Part shown: in pieces, positions 34,995 through 44,604 of the stretch
Position numbering within the stretch: the first letter of the stretch is position 1
Layout of the letters: every line of letters begins with the position of its first letter
Assembly: GCF_039523755.1 (NCBI RefSeq)
Contig: NZ_BAAAFX010000013.1
Coordinates: forward strand, 1-64,000
Source of the DNA: Tatumella terrea
Lineage (GTDB): Bacteria; Pseudomonadota; Gammaproteobacteria; Enterobacterales; Enterobacteriaceae
DNA: 64,000 bases
Direction of reading: 5' to 3'
Program-made: the position numbers and the translations under genes
The notes under the pieces: generated by a model
Seen by the model: the letters and a program-made list of their open reading frames with translations, nothing else
What the model was told of the DNA's origin: nothing
Databases searched by the model: none

Positions 34995-35129
34995 ACGGTA
35001 ATACTCTTCCGGTGATTGCCATCTTAATGAAACCCAACCACAGTACAGATGTCATAAGTCTGGTTCATCTGTTGCGATGCGGTAATTCAGCCCGCTCGTC
35101 ACCGTTGTTCCTGGCATTGGCCGTGATTT

Positions 35130-35149
35130 ACCGTCTGATTTCAGACGGT
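35130..35149 (+). terminator. hairpin between folB and uppP
   Basis: ACCGTCTG (35130-35137) pairs perfectly with CAGACGGT (35142-35149) around ATTT, 48 bp before the uppP start. No T-run follows; it may end folB transcription or act in the uppP leader. Confidence 0.45.
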
Positions 35150-35197
35150 AATGGATGGTATTTACAGGGTGGAATAAAAAAAAGAGGGTAGTCCGGG

Positions 35198-36016
35198 ATG
35201 GCAGATATGCATCACCTGTTCGTTGCCGCAATTTTGGGCATAGTGGAAGGGTTAACAGAGTTTTTACCGGTATCATCAACCGGGCATATGATCATCGTCG
35301 GTCATTTGCTGGGATTTGAAGATAAAACCGCCGAAACTTTTGAAGTAGTGATCCAGTTGGGGTCGATTCTGGCCGTGGTCGTCATGTTCTGGCGGCGGTT
35401 GTTTGGCCTGATAGGTATCCGGTTTGGTCAGGTTCCCCATGAAGGTAAAGGTCAGGGACATCTGACGCTGATCCATATTTTACTGGGGATGATCCCTGCG
35501 GTAGTGCTCGGTCTGATCCTGCATGACAAAATTAAAGCGTTATTTACGCCGATGAATGTGATGTATGCGCTGGTCGCCGGCGGGGTGTTACTGATTCTGG
35601 CCGAAAAACTGAAACCGGCACAACCGAAAGCCGTCGGTCTGGATGATATCACCTACCGGCAGGCATTTATGATCGGTCTGTTTCAGTGCCTTGCGCTCTG
35701 GCCAGGATTTTCGCGTTCAGGCGCCACGATCTCCGGGGGGATGCTGATGGGCGTCAGTCGTTTTGCTGCCTCAGAATTTTCATTCCTGCTGGCGGTTCCG
35801 ATGATGATGGGAGCAACCGCGCTGGATTTATATAAAAGCCTGAGCTTCCTGACGGTCAGTGACGTGCCGATGTTCGCCACCGGATTTATCATGGCCTTTA
35901 TCGTTGCGCTGGTGGCGATAAAGACCTTCCTCGGCGTGATCAAGCGGATGTCATTTATCCCTTTTGCGATTTACCGTTTTATCCTGGCAGCAGTCGTGTT
36001 TGCTGTTTTTAGCTAA
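35198..36016 (+). CDS. uppP: UppP (BacA), undecaprenyl-diphosphatase
   Basis: 272 residues (E. coli 273). An inner-membrane phosphatase that recycles undecaprenyl pyrophosphate to the lipid carrier of peptidoglycan and O-antigen synthesis; extra copies give bacitracin resistance. The active-site motif EGLTEFLPVSSTGH lies at the N-terminus and the second motif, PGFSRSGATISGG, near residue 170. Several hydrophobic segments fit the inverted-repeat fold. The assigned ATG gives MADMHHLFVAAILGIVEG, as in the family. It is convergent with cca across a terminator. Confidence 0.97.
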   Translation: MADMHHLFVAAILGIVEGLTEFLPVSSTGHMIIVGHLLGFEDKTAETFEVVIQLGSILAVVVMFWRRLFGLIGIRFGQVPHEGKGQGHLTLIHILLGMIPAVVLGLILHDKIKALFTPMNVMYALVAGGVLLILAEKLKPAQPKAVGLDDITYRQAFMIGLFQCLALWPGFSRSGATISGGMLMGVSRFAASEFSFLLAVPMMMGATALDLYKSLSFLTVSDVPMFATGFIMAFIVALVAIKTFLGVIKRMSFIPFAIYRFILAAVVFAVFS

Positions 36017-36031
36017 TCCGGCAATGACGCA

Positions 36032-36070
36032 GCCGCCCGGTCACAGAATGTGTGGCCGGGCGGCTTGTCA
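36032..36070. terminator. strong GC-rich terminator between uppP and cca
   Basis: GCCGCCCGG (36032-36040) pairs with CCGGGCGGC (36056-36064) and the stem extends inward through CACA/TGTG. TTGTCACTCTT follows rightward. It lies between convergent stop codons and probably serves uppP; on the other strand the T content is poor. Confidence 0.7.
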
Positions 36071-36073
36071 CTC

Positions 36074-37300
36074 TTACGCTAGCGGCTGGCAGTACGGGAC
36101 CAACGCCTCCGTCCGTTTGCGGGTCAGTTCCTGACGTATCTCCGGCCCTTTAAATCCTGCCTGAACAATCGCTGCGACCGGCACGGCGGCGGCAATTTCA
36201 TACATCTTTCTGACAAAAGCTCCCTGCGGGTAAGGGTTAGCGCTTAAGCCTGCCCGGCCGCGGGCATCGGCTTCACTGGCGAGCGTCAGTTGCAGAATGC
36301 GTTCGGGTTTGCGCCAGCTGTCGATACTGTCAAACAAACCGATAATCTTCTCTGCCGGCTGACGCTCAATCGTGTGCAGTACATCGTGAAATTCAGTGAT
36401 CAGTAGCGCAAGATCCCGGTAATGGTTCGGGACCTTCAGGCGCTGGCACAGTGCGCTGATCAGCGGCAGTCCTGCCACACCATGACCCGGGTGTGACGGC
36501 CAGAGGGCCGGCGGGGTCAGGGCTTTACCGGCATCGTGGAACAGCGCGGCAAAACGCACGGCGGGGTCATCGGTTAATGACGCGGCCATGGCCAGCGTCA
36601 TCAGGCTGTGAATGCCGGTGTCTATTTCAGGATGCCATTTAGCCGGCGCAGGGACGCCGAACAGATTATCCAGTTCCGGGAATAATACCTGCAGAGCACC
36701 ACAGTCACGTAATACCTGAAAATAGACCTCCGGTGCGGGGCCGCAGAGCACCTTTTCGGTCTCTTTCCACACCCTTTCCGGGGTCAGGTGAGCCAGTTCA
36801 CCACTGGCAGATAACTGTTGCATCAGTGCGAGCGTCTCAGGGGCGATGGTGAACCCCTGCGCCGAGAAACGGGCCGCAAAACGGGCGACCCTCAGAACCC
36901 GTAACGGGTCATCGATAAAGGCGGGAGATACATGACGCAGCAGGCGGTGTTGCAGATCCTGCCGGCCCTGCCAGGGGTCGATAATCTGTCCGTCGCTGTC
37001 CCTGGCCATCGCATTGATGGTCAGGTCCCGGCGTTGTAAATCGTCTTCCAGCGTCACATCCGGGGAAAAGCGGGTAGTGAAGCCGGTATAACCATGACCG
37101 GCTTTGCGTTCGGTACGTGCCAGTGCATATTCTTCATGGCTGACCGGGTGGAGGAATACCGGGAAATCGCGTCCGGCCTGTTGATATCCCTGTGCCAGAA
37201 GCATGTCAGGGCTTGCGCCGACCACGACCCAGTCCCGATCCTTGACCGGTAGCCCCAGCAGAGCGTCACGGACGGCACCGCCGACCAGATAAGTTTTCAC
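36074..37300 (-). CDS. cca: Cca, tRNA nucleotidyltransferase with HD domain
   Basis: 408 residues. It adds and repairs the 3' CCA end of tRNAs without a template. The class II nucleotidyltransferase core has LVGGAVRDALLG, the metal-binding DRDWVVVG and RRDLTINAMA; a flexible basic region follows (DDPLRVLRVARFAARF). The C-terminal HD domain (FAALFHDAGKALTP, HDVLHTI) gives the phosphodiesterase and phosphatase activities found in enterobacterial enzymes. It lies alone between ygiM, on the same strand upstream, and the uppP terminator. Confidence 0.97.
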   Translation of the reverse strand: MKTYLVGGAVRDALLGLPVKDRDWVVVGASPDMLLAQGYQQAGRDFPVFLHPVSHEEYALARTERKAGHGYTGFTTRFSPDVTLEDDLQRRDLTINAMARDSDGQIIDPWQGRQDLQHRLLRHVSPAFIDDPLRVLRVARFAARFSAQGFTIAPETLALMQQLSASGELAHLTPERVWKETEKVLCGPAPEVYFQVLRDCGALQVLFPELDNLFGVPAPAKWHPEIDTGIHSLMTLAMAASLTDDPAVRFAALFHDAGKALTPPALWPSHPGHGVAGLPLISALCQRLKVPNHYRDLALLITEFHDVLHTIERQPAEKIIGLFDSIDSWRKPERILQLTLASEADARGRAGLSANPYPQGAFVRKMYEIAAAVPVAAIVQAGFKGPEIRQELTRKRTEALVPYCQPLA

Positions 37301-37423
37301 GGCATAACTCCTATATCACCCCTGTATTTCTGTCACAGTATACAGGACCAGGACAATTCGGAAATTACTGGCCGGAAATCGCCTGCCGGGGCAGCATCCC
37401 CGGCAGGCATCAGTCTGTCGCGG

Positions 37424-38047
37424 TTAGCGCATCCAGCGGTCACTTTTTTTGCGACGCGGGATCATATGGGGCAGCAACAGACCGAGCAGCAGACCGATCC
37501 CCAGCACTCCGCCGCCATACATAAACCACTGCATAATAATGGCACGTTGCTTATCATCTAACTGAACGTTGGCGGCATTCACTTTCTTCTGTGCCACGAT
37601 CAGCTGATTTTTCAGATTCTGGTTTTCCTGCTTCAGCGCATTAATGGCATCATCACTGCCGGCCACTTTCTTTTGCATATCTGCCGTACGCTGGTTCCAG
37701 CTGTTATCTATGTTCGCCAGCTTATCGGTCAGCACTTTTACCTGCTGCTGCAACTGGGGGACCTGGGTCCGCAGGCTGGGGGAATCACTTAGCTGTGACA
37801 GCGGGATCCAGTTAGTCCGGCCCTGGCCATCACGAATTTCGGCGTAGTGGGTATCCTGATTGGTCTGTAACAACGTCACCTGGTCTCCGGCATTCAGCTT
37901 GCCGACCAGACGGTATTGATCCCCGGGGCCGCTGCGGACCCAGGTGGACAGCTCATCAGAAATATAGCGGGTGGTGTCTGCATGGACGACCGGCGCAAGA
38001 CCGGTGAAAGCCAGCAGAAAAATACCAGTACGTGTAATTTTATTCAT
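37424..38047 (-). CDS. ygiM: YgiM, SH3-domain protein with coiled coil and C-terminal anchor
   Basis: 207 residues, alike E. coli YgiM along its whole length. A signal peptide (MNKITRTGIFLLAFTGLAPV) is followed by a bacterial SH3 domain (DELSTWVRSGPGDQYRLVG, WIPLSQL), a coiled coil at about 95-165 (heptads with LTDKLANIDNSW and LKQENQNLKNQL), a membrane segment (WFMYGGGVLGIGLLLGLLLP) and a short basic cytoplasmic tail. The ORF extends to an ATG at 38065, but a TATAAT at 38071-38066 lies directly before it, so transcription should begin inside that extension; the ATG at 38047 is chosen. Function is not established. Confidence 0.9.
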   Translation of the reverse strand: MNKITRTGIFLLAFTGLAPVVHADTTRYISDELSTWVRSGPGDQYRLVGKLNAGDQVTLLQTNQDTHYAEIRDGQGRTNWIPLSQLSDSPSLRTQVPQLQQQVKVLTDKLANIDNSWNQRTADMQKKVAGSDDAINALKQENQNLKNQLIVAQKKVNAANVQLDDKQRAIIMQWFMYGGGVLGIGLLLGLLLPHMIPRRKKSDRWMR

Positions 38048-38248
38048 TCGACGTCGTTTTTGCATATTATAGGGGTTAGTTCAATGCCACAGTCTGGAGA
38101 GGGGCCGGATAGATATAAATGAGAACTTTCCTGTTCTCGGCGATGGTAAAGCCTAACAAATCCAGGACATTGAGTCTTTAGTCGATTACTCTGGATGATG
38201 GAGTAATTTTCCGGTTAATTGATAGCAATTGTGATACTCAGAGACCCT

Positions 38249-39568
38249 ATGACCATTGAAACAGAATTAAAGTTCATTGCCAGTAAAGAAGCCGTGACCC
38301 GTCTGGCAGAACGCCTGAATGGCTGCCCGGGCCAGCATTTCGCCCCCCGTACGTTAGCAAACATCTATTTTGAAACCCCGGACAACCAGCTGCGTCGCTG
38401 GGATATGGGGTTACGCATCCGTGGCATTGATAATCAGTATGAGATGACGCTGAAAACCCGCGGACAGACGCTCGGCGGCTTGCATCAGCGTCCGGAATAC
38501 AATGTCAGCTTAACCGCGAATGCCCTGGACATCCGTCTGCTGCCAGCGGATGTCTGGCCGGAAGGCACGGACGTCGATGTATTACAGCAACAGCTGCACC
38601 CGCTGTTTCAGACCGATTTTGTCCGGGAAGTCTGGCTTATCACCTATGCGGAGAGTGAAATCGAAGTGGCGTTCGATCAGGGAGCCGTGATTGCCGATGA
38701 ACTGCAGGTGCCGCTATTTGAAGTCGAGCTGGAACTGAAGCAGGGAACGCGCCACGATTTAATGGCGTTTGCTTTTGAGCTGGTGGGTGACGGAGGTCTG
38801 CGTCCGGGCAGCCTGAGTAAAGCTGCCCGCGGTTACCATCTGGCTCAGGGGAATCCGCCAAAAGATGTCCACCCGTTCCCGCGTCTGCAGTCGGAAAAGA
38901 AACTGAACTGTGAGCAGGGCTTACAGGCGATGTTATCCACCTTACTGGCAGAATGGCAGTACCACGAAGAACTCTGGCTGAACGGTGATAGCAAGGCGGC
39001 CGCCCGGGTCCGGGAAATCCTGCTGGCGATCCGTGAGGTGTTTACCTTGTTCGGTGGCATGCTTCCGCGTAAGGCCACGGGACAGTTACGCGAACAGTTG
39101 CTGGCACTGGAACAGGCGATGACCGGGGATATCTCTGCCGAAACGCTCTGTTTTTCTGCCGTCTCTGCACAGACCCAACTGATACTGACCCACTGGTTAA
39201 TCGAACAACCGTGGAAGGCGCTGCTGGAAGATAAGCACCGTAAAAAGATGGAAGGCTCGTTTAAGCGCTTCTGTGATGTGATGCTGGGGCGGGTTTTCGC
39301 GGAATTAAAACAGATCACCGCCGAATTTAATCAGGAGTCTGAATATCAGGATAAAGTCCTGAAAATCCATAAGCAGTTACTGGCTGTCTGTCTGCTGTGC
39401 GGTGCTTACCCGATAGCGGCGGTCGATGAGTGGCTGGCCCCCTGGTGGCTGGCACTGAAAAAGATCAATGAACAGCAGTACGATGATCTCCCCTGGACCT
39501 TACGCTCGCTTCACCGGCAGGCCCCTTTCTGGCTGAACGGCAATGAGGCGGCCAAAATCAGAGAATAA
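38249..39568 (+). CDS. ygiF: YgiF, inorganic triphosphatase (CYTH-CHAD)
   Basis: 439 residues (E. coli 433). The N-terminal CYTH domain starts with ETELKF, the family ExExK signature, and has MGLRIRGIDNQYEMTLKTRG and FEVELELKQG lining the triphosphate tunnel. The C-terminal CHAD domain (from about 215) carries the conserved His-rich helices typical of polyphosphate binding. The enzyme hydrolyses inorganic triphosphate with Mg2+. The ATG at 38249 gives the canonical MTIETELKF. glnE follows after 49 bp on the same strand, as in related bacteria. Confidence 0.93.
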   Translation: MTIETELKFIASKEAVTRLAERLNGCPGQHFAPRTLANIYFETPDNQLRRWDMGLRIRGIDNQYEMTLKTRGQTLGGLHQRPEYNVSLTANALDIRLLPADVWPEGTDVDVLQQQLHPLFQTDFVREVWLITYAESEIEVAFDQGAVIADELQVPLFEVELELKQGTRHDLMAFAFELVGDGGLRPGSLSKAARGYHLAQGNPPKDVHPFPRLQSEKKLNCEQGLQAMLSTLLAEWQYHEELWLNGDSKAAARVREILLAIREVFTLFGGMLPRKATGQLREQLLALEQAMTGDISAETLCFSAVSAQTQLILTHWLIEQPWKALLEDKHRKKMEGSFKRFCDVMLGRVFAELKQITAEFNQESEYQDKVLKIHKQLLAVCLLCGAYPIAAVDEWLAPWWLALKKINEQQYDDLPWTLRSLHRQAPFWLNGNEAAKIRE

Positions 39569-39617
39569 TCGCTGCAAAGTTCAGGCAGCCCTTCAACAGA
39601 AATCACAGGAAAAGTGT

Positions 39618-42452
39618 ATGTTGCCGTTACCTTCGTTGTTGCAGGATCTGGCCGGTAAAGCGGCCGCGACGCTGAATCCGCCACTCCCGCCGGAGACCTT
39701 ACCGGCCGCAGCCCTGGCATTCAGTGACTTTATCTGCGAAAGCTTACAACAGCACCCCGGATGGTGGCAGCAGATACAGCAACAGCCACCTCAGGCGGAG
39801 GAATGGCAACACTATGCGTCCTGGCTGAGCGTAGCGTTACAGCCGGCAGACAGTGAAGCGAAGGTCATGCAGGTATTACGTGAATTCCGGCGTCATATGC
39901 TGGTACGTATTGCCTGGATGCAGGCACTTTCTCTGGCCGCCACGGAACAAAGCCTGCGTCAGCTCAGTGAGCTGGCGGAGGTATTGATTGTTGCGGCGCG
40001 GGACTGGACGTACCGCCAGTGTTGCCAGGAATGGGGAACGCCCTGTAACGCCGAAGGAAAGCCCCAGACCCTGTATATTCTGGGGATGGGTAAGCTGGGA
40101 GGGGGCGAACTGAATTTCTCGTCAGATATCGACCTGATTTTTACCTGGCCTGAAAACGGCACGACCCGCGGGGGCCGGCGTGAACTCGACAATACGCAGT
40201 TTTTTACCCGCATGGGGCAGCGTCTGATCAAATTACTGGATCAGCAAACCCCCGAGGGGTTCGTCTATCGGGTCGATATGCGTCTGAGGCCTTTCGGCGA
40301 CAGCGGGCCGTTAGTCATGAGTTTTGCGGCCATGGAGGACTATTATCAGGAACAGGGACGGGACTGGGAACGGTATGCCATGGTGAAGGCGCGGATCATG
40401 GGAGAGGCGGACGACGACGGCTACCAGGAATTGCAGCAGATGCTGCGTCCGTTTATCTACCGGCGTTATATTGATTTCAGCGTGATCCAGTCGCTACGGA
40501 CCATGAAAAGCATGATTGCCCGCGAGGTGCGTCGCCGGGGACTGACGGATAATATTAAGCTGGGCGCCGGAGGGATCCGTGAGTGCGAATTTATCGTTCA
40601 GGTGTTTCAGCTGATCCGCGGCGGACGTGAGCGTTCTCTCCAGCAACGTTCCTGGCTTGCGGCACTGGAGGCTATTGCTACGCTCCATCTGTTACCCGCA
40701 GAGGAGGTGACGCAATTGCGGGCCGCCTACCTCTGGCTGCGCCGGCTGGAAAATCTGCTGCAGAGTATCGGGGATCAGCAGACGCAGACATTGCCGGCGG
40801 ATCCCCTGCAGCAGGAAAGGCTGGCCTGGGCGATGGGCACGTCTGACTGGGCGCAGCTACGCACAGTGCTGAATCAGCATATGTCGCGGGTAAGGGCTAT
40901 CTTTGACGCATTGATCGGCGAGGATATCCCCGATGCGGGCGGGCAACCGCTGGCCGGTGATTATAATGAGTTGTGGCTGGGTGAATATACCTGCGAAGAG
41001 CTGGCCCCGCTCACCCCGGCGCTGGATGACGCACAACGTCAGCAATTATTACACCATTTACACCATTTCCGTCACGATGCTAACCGCCGTACCATCGGCC
41101 CCCGCGGCCGCCTGGCGCTGGACCAGCTGATGCCGCGCCTGCTGGCAGAACTCTGTCCGCGTCCGCAGGCGGATACGGTGCTGCAGCGACTGCTCCCCCT
41201 GCTCAGCGGTGTGCTGACACGAAGCACCTATCTCGAACTGCTGACAGAACATCCTGGTGCGCTGTCTCACCTGATCCGTTTATGTGCCGCTTCTCCGATG
41301 GTCGCGGATCAACTGGCACGTTATCCGTTATTACTGGATGAATTGCTGGACCCGGCGACGCTGTATCAGCCGATGGCCACGAATGCTTATCGTGACGAAT
41401 TACGCCAGTATCTGATGCGAATTCCGGTGGATGATGAAGAGCAGCAACTGGAAGCCCTGCGCCAGTTTAAGCAGACTCAGCATTTGCGTATTGCCGCCGC
41501 CGATATTGCCGGCGCTTTACCGGTGATGAAAGTCAGTGATCACCTGAGCTGGCTCGCTGAGGCGATCCTTGAAACCGTGGTACAGCAGGCCTGGGGTATG
41601 ATGGTTCAGCGTTATGGCCGGCCTTCCCATCTCAGTGATATGCAGCAGCGGGGATTTGCGGTGGTCGGTTACGGTAAGCTCGGCGGGCTTGAACTGGGTT
41701 ACAGCTCTGATCTGGATCTGGTCTTTCTGCATGACTGCCCGGAGGAGGCTGTTACTGATGGCGCGCGAAGCATCGATGGCCGTCAGTTCTACCTGCGGCT
41801 GGCCCAGAAAATTATGCATTTATTCAGTACCCGCACCGCGTCGGGCATTCTGTACGAGGTCGATGCCCGGCTGCGTCCGTCGGGCGCGGCCGGTATGCTG
41901 GTCAGTACGTTCAGTGCTTACCGGCAATATCAGCTGGAAGAGGCCTGGACCTGGGAGCACCAGGCGCTGGTCCGCGCCCGAATCGTTTACGGTGATGCCC
42001 GGCTGGCGACCTGTTTTGATGAGATTCGCCGGGAAGTGCTTTGTCAGCCGCGGCCTCAGCCGGCGCTGCAGAACGAGGTGCGGGAGATGCGTGAAAAAAT
42101 GCGTCAGCACCTGGGCAGTAAAGTCAGGCAACGCTGGGATATTAAAACCGACCAGGGCGGGATCACCGATATTGAGTTTATCGCTCAATATCTGGTACTG
42201 GGGCAGGCAGCCAGTGAGCCGGCGCTGACCCGCTGGTCGGATAATATCCGTATCTTTGAAGCGATGGCACACTACGGCGTTATGCCGGCGGAGGAAGCTG
42301 AGCAATTAAGTGCGGCTTATGTCTCGCTACGGGAAGCGCTGCATCACCTCGCGCTGCAATCCCTGCCTGCCACGGTGGCAGAGGAGGCGTTTATGCCTCA
42401 GAGGCAAACGGTAGCGCAGAGCTGGCACCACTGGCTGGAACAGCCGGCGTAA
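39618..42452 (+). CDS. glnE: GlnE, glutamine synthetase adenylyltransferase / deadenylase
   Basis: 944 residues (E. coli 946). It adenylylates and deadenylylates GlnA under control of PII, setting nitrogen assimilation. Two nucleotidyltransferase domains are visible: the N-terminal deadenylase with GMGKLGGGELNFSSDIDLIF and the C-terminal adenylylase with GYGKLGGLELGYSSDLDLVF. Each is followed by its RLRPFG or RLRPSG motif and a helical regulatory part. AGGA lies before the ATG at 39618, which starts inside the spacer after ygiF; the 25 extra upstream codons overlap the ygiF end and are rejected. Confidence 0.97.
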   Translation: MLPLPSLLQDLAGKAAATLNPPLPPETLPAAALAFSDFICESLQQHPGWWQQIQQQPPQAEEWQHYASWLSVALQPADSEAKVMQVLREFRRHMLVRIAWMQALSLAATEQSLRQLSELAEVLIVAARDWTYRQCCQEWGTPCNAEGKPQTLYILGMGKLGGGELNFSSDIDLIFTWPENGTTRGGRRELDNTQFFTRMGQRLIKLLDQQTPEGFVYRVDMRLRPFGDSGPLVMSFAAMEDYYQEQGRDWERYAMVKARIMGEADDDGYQELQQMLRPFIYRRYIDFSVIQSLRTMKSMIAREVRRRGLTDNIKLGAGGIRECEFIVQVFQLIRGGRERSLQQRSWLAALEAIATLHLLPAEEVTQLRAAYLWLRRLENLLQSIGDQQTQTLPADPLQQERLAWAMGTSDWAQLRTVLNQHMSRVRAIFDALIGEDIPDAGGQPLAGDYNELWLGEYTCEELAPLTPALDDAQRQQLLHHLHHFRHDANRRTIGPRGRLALDQLMPRLLAELCPRPQADTVLQRLLPLLSGVLTRSTYLELLTEHPGALSHLIRLCAASPMVADQLARYPLLLDELLDPATLYQPMATNAYRDELRQYLMRIPVDDEEQQLEALRQFKQTQHLRIAAADIAGALPVMKVSDHLSWLAEAILETVVQQAWGMMVQRYGRPSHLSDMQQRGFAVVGYGKLGGLELGYSSDLDLVFLHDCPEEAVTDGARSIDGRQFYLRLAQKIMHLFSTRTASGILYEVDARLRPSGAAGMLVSTFSAYRQYQLEEAWTWEHQALVRARIVYGDARLATCFDEIRREVLCQPRPQPALQNEVREMREKMRQHLGSKVRQRWDIKTDQGGITDIEFIAQYLVLGQAASEPALTRWSDNIRIFEAMAHYGVMPAEEAEQLSAAYVSLREALHHLALQSLPATVAEEAFMPQRQTVAQSWHHWLEQPA

Positions 42453-42559
42453 CCTGTCACGCGCTGTCGTACAGGCAACTTTTTTCTGTCTCTGTTGCCT
42501 TAACTGCAGTGTTTTTGCTGGCTGTTTTGTCGGGTCAGCGGATTAGGTCTTGCAGATAG

Positions 42560-42579
42560 CAAACACGGAAGGGTGTTTG
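42560..42579 (+). other. perfect inverted repeat in the hldE leader
   Basis: CAAACAC (42560-42566) pairs with GTGTTTG (42573-42579) around a 6-nt loop, then GGTATTATC follows with a possible -10 element (TATTAT). It lies 55 bp before hldE; it may end glnE transcription or serve as a protein site. Confidence 0.35.
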
Positions 42580-42633
42580 TGGTATTATCGGCAAAAATTT
42601 TGGTCTGGTTAATTGCTGTCTGGAGTCGTTTGA

Positions 42634-44064
42634 ATGAAAGTAACGCTGCCTGATTTTGGCCGTGCGGGTGTACTGGTGATTGGTGACGTGATGCTGGATC
42701 GTTACTGGTACGGACCGACACAACGCATATCTCCTGAAGCACCGGTGCCGGTGGTTAAAGTGGAAACCGTGGAAGAGCGGCCTGGCGGAGCGGCAAACGT
42801 CGCAATGAATATCGCGGCCCTCGGGACGGCTTCACGCATTATTGGTCTGACCGGAGAAGACGAAGCGGCCGACACCTTATGCCGGACGCTGGAAGAGGTG
42901 CAGGTTGGCTGTGATTTTGTCCGCCTCAGCACCCATCCGACCATTACCAAATTACGGATCCTGTCGCGTAATCAGCAACTTATCCGTCTCGACTTTGAAG
43001 AAGGCTTTGGGGATATTGACCCGCAGCCCATCCATCAGCGTATGACAGCGTCTGTGGATCAGGTCGGCGCGGTTGTGCTTTCTGATTATGCGAAAGGGGC
43101 GCTGTCTGACGTACAAACGCTGATCCGTCTGGCCCGTGACGCCGGGGTACCGGTGCTGATCGACCCGAAAGGGACCGATTTTGAACGTTATCGCGGTGCA
43201 ACGTTACTGACACCGAACCTGTCAGAGTTTGAAGCCGTGGTCGGAAAATGCCGTGATGAAGCCGAAATTATCGGCCGCGGTATGACGCTGATGGAAAAAT
43301 ATGAACTGTCAGCGCTGCTGGTGACCCGTTCAGAGCATGGGATGACCCTGCTGCAGCCAGGTAAAGATCCGGTACATTTACCGACACTGGCGCAGGAAGT
43401 TTACGATGTTACCGGAGCCGGTGATACGGTGATCGGTGTACTGGCCGCTTCCCTGGCGGCGGGATGCAGCCTGGAAGATGCCTGTTTCCTGGCCAACGCC
43501 GCCGCAGGGGTGGTGGTCGGTAAGCTGGGCACCTCGACCGTCAGTCCGCTGGAACTGGAAAATGCCATTCATGCCCGTCCGGAAAGCGGGTTCGGGGTGA
43601 TGGATGAACAGCAACTGAAACAGGCGGTTGCACAGGCGCGGGCCCGCGGAGAGAAGGTCGTTATGACCAACGGTTGCTTCGATATTCTGCATGCCGGCCA
43701 TGTCTCCTATCTGGCTCATGCACGCAAGCTGGGCGACAGACTGATTGTGGCAGTCAACAGTGATGCCTCTACCCGTCGTCTGAAAGGCGAAAGCCGTCCG
43801 GTCAATGCGCTGATGAACCGTATGATTGTGCTGGGGGCGCTGGAAGCCGTGGACTGGGTGGTCGCGTTTGAAGAAGATACGCCTCAGCGCCTGATTAGCG
43901 AAATCTTACCGGACTTACTGGTCAAAGGGGGCGACTACCGGCCGGAGCAGGTTGCCGGAGGCGAAGAGGTCATAGCCAATGGCGGTGAGGTTCGGATCCT
44001 GAATTTTGAAGATGGTATTTCCACCACTAATATCATTAATACCATCAAAAGCCGCCAGTCCTGA
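42634..44064 (+). CDS. hldE: HldE, bifunctional ADP-heptose synthesis enzyme
   Basis: 476 residues (E. coli 477). The N-terminal ribokinase-like domain (VLVIGDVMLDRYWYG, RPGGAANVA, DVTGAGDTVIG with the catalytic Asp) phosphorylates heptose-7-phosphate at C1. The C-terminal nucleotidyltransferase domain (NGCFDILHAGHVSYL with its HxGH, and LPDLLVKGGDY) transfers AMP to give ADP-heptose. The product is needed for the inner core of lipopolysaccharide. A terminator follows. It is monocistronic or read together with glnE. Confidence 0.98.
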   Translation: MKVTLPDFGRAGVLVIGDVMLDRYWYGPTQRISPEAPVPVVKVETVEERPGGAANVAMNIAALGTASRIIGLTGEDEAADTLCRTLEEVQVGCDFVRLSTHPTITKLRILSRNQQLIRLDFEEGFGDIDPQPIHQRMTASVDQVGAVVLSDYAKGALSDVQTLIRLARDAGVPVLIDPKGTDFERYRGATLLTPNLSEFEAVVGKCRDEAEIIGRGMTLMEKYELSALLVTRSEHGMTLLQPGKDPVHLPTLAQEVYDVTGAGDTVIGVLAASLAAGCSLEDACFLANAAAGVVVGKLGTSTVSPLELENAIHARPESGFGVMDEQQLKQAVAQARARGEKVVMTNGCFDILHAGHVSYLAHARKLGDRLIVAVNSDASTRRLKGESRPVNALMNRMIVLGALEAVDWVVAFEEDTPQRLISEILPDLLVKGGDYRPEQVAGGEEVIANGGEVRILNFEDGISTTNIINTIKSRQS

Positions 44065-44093
44065 GCCACACCGGGCCGCTGACGGACTGAAAA

Positions 44094-44121
44094 ACGGGAG
44101 CCTCTGGCTCCCGTTCTTTTA
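44094..44121. terminator. bidirectional terminator between hldE and ubiK
   Basis: ACGGGAGCC (44094-44102) pairs perfectly with GGCTCCCGT (44106-44114) around TCT. TTCTTTT follows rightward and five T follow on the minus strand. It overlaps the last bases of ubiK. Confidence 0.93.
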
Positions 44122-44427
44122 TTCTGCCGCAGACGGTTTGTTGTCTTGTGCGTCAGCGTCGGCCACGACCACAGGAACGTCGGGTGTATTCTGACTTTCC
44201 AGCGCGGCCAGACGTTGCTCCAGCGCAGTCAGTTTTTCACGGGTACGCATCAGCACCTGAGTCTGGATATCGAACTCTTCGCGGTTCACTAAGTCCATCC
44301 GGCCCAGTTGCGCCTGTAATACCTGACGAATTTTCTTTTCGACATCATCGCCCAGCGTACGGATCCCCTGCGGCATCGCGTCATGTACCTGGCGGGCAAG
44401 TTGTTCAATTTTCTTCGTATCTATCAT
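44119..44427 (-). CDS. ubiK: UbiK (YqiC), ubiquinone biosynthesis accessory factor
   Basis: 102 residues. A small helical protein that with UbiJ helps assemble the cytosolic Ubi complex for aerobic ubiquinone synthesis. It starts MIDTKKIEQLARQVHDAMP and has an amphipathic helix, RTLGDDVEKKIRQVLQAQL, then a predicted C-terminal coiled coil (REKLTALEQRLAALESQ) and an acidic tail. It was formerly the BMFP or YqiC family. It is convergent with hldE and divergent from the ribB riboswitch. Confidence 0.93.
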   Translation of the reverse strand: MIDTKKIEQLARQVHDAMPQGIRTLGDDVEKKIRQVLQAQLGRMDLVNREEFDIQTQVLMRTREKLTALEQRLAALESQNTPDVPVVVADADAQDNKPSAAE

Positions 44428-44562
44428 GGCTGTTTCCTGTAATGTGCGCCCGAAAGCGGGCCGGTGGCTGTCCCGGATAAGATTAAGTGTAATGCTTCAA
44501 CGGTAAACGGGAAACCATAAATTAAAAGCAATAAATGTTAATAGCTTTTGTCTTTCTCCTGA

Positions 44563-44591
44563 TTGCCGTTTTTCCGGATTGGGGATATAGT
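44563..44591 (+). promoter_or_regulatory. sigma-70 promoter of ribB
   Basis: TTGCCG (44563-44568) and TATAGT (44586-44591) are separated by exactly 17 bp. The expected start is about 44598, just ahead of the FMN riboswitch at 44605. Confidence 0.75.
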
Positions 44592-44604
44592 GAATTGGCT
44601 TATT

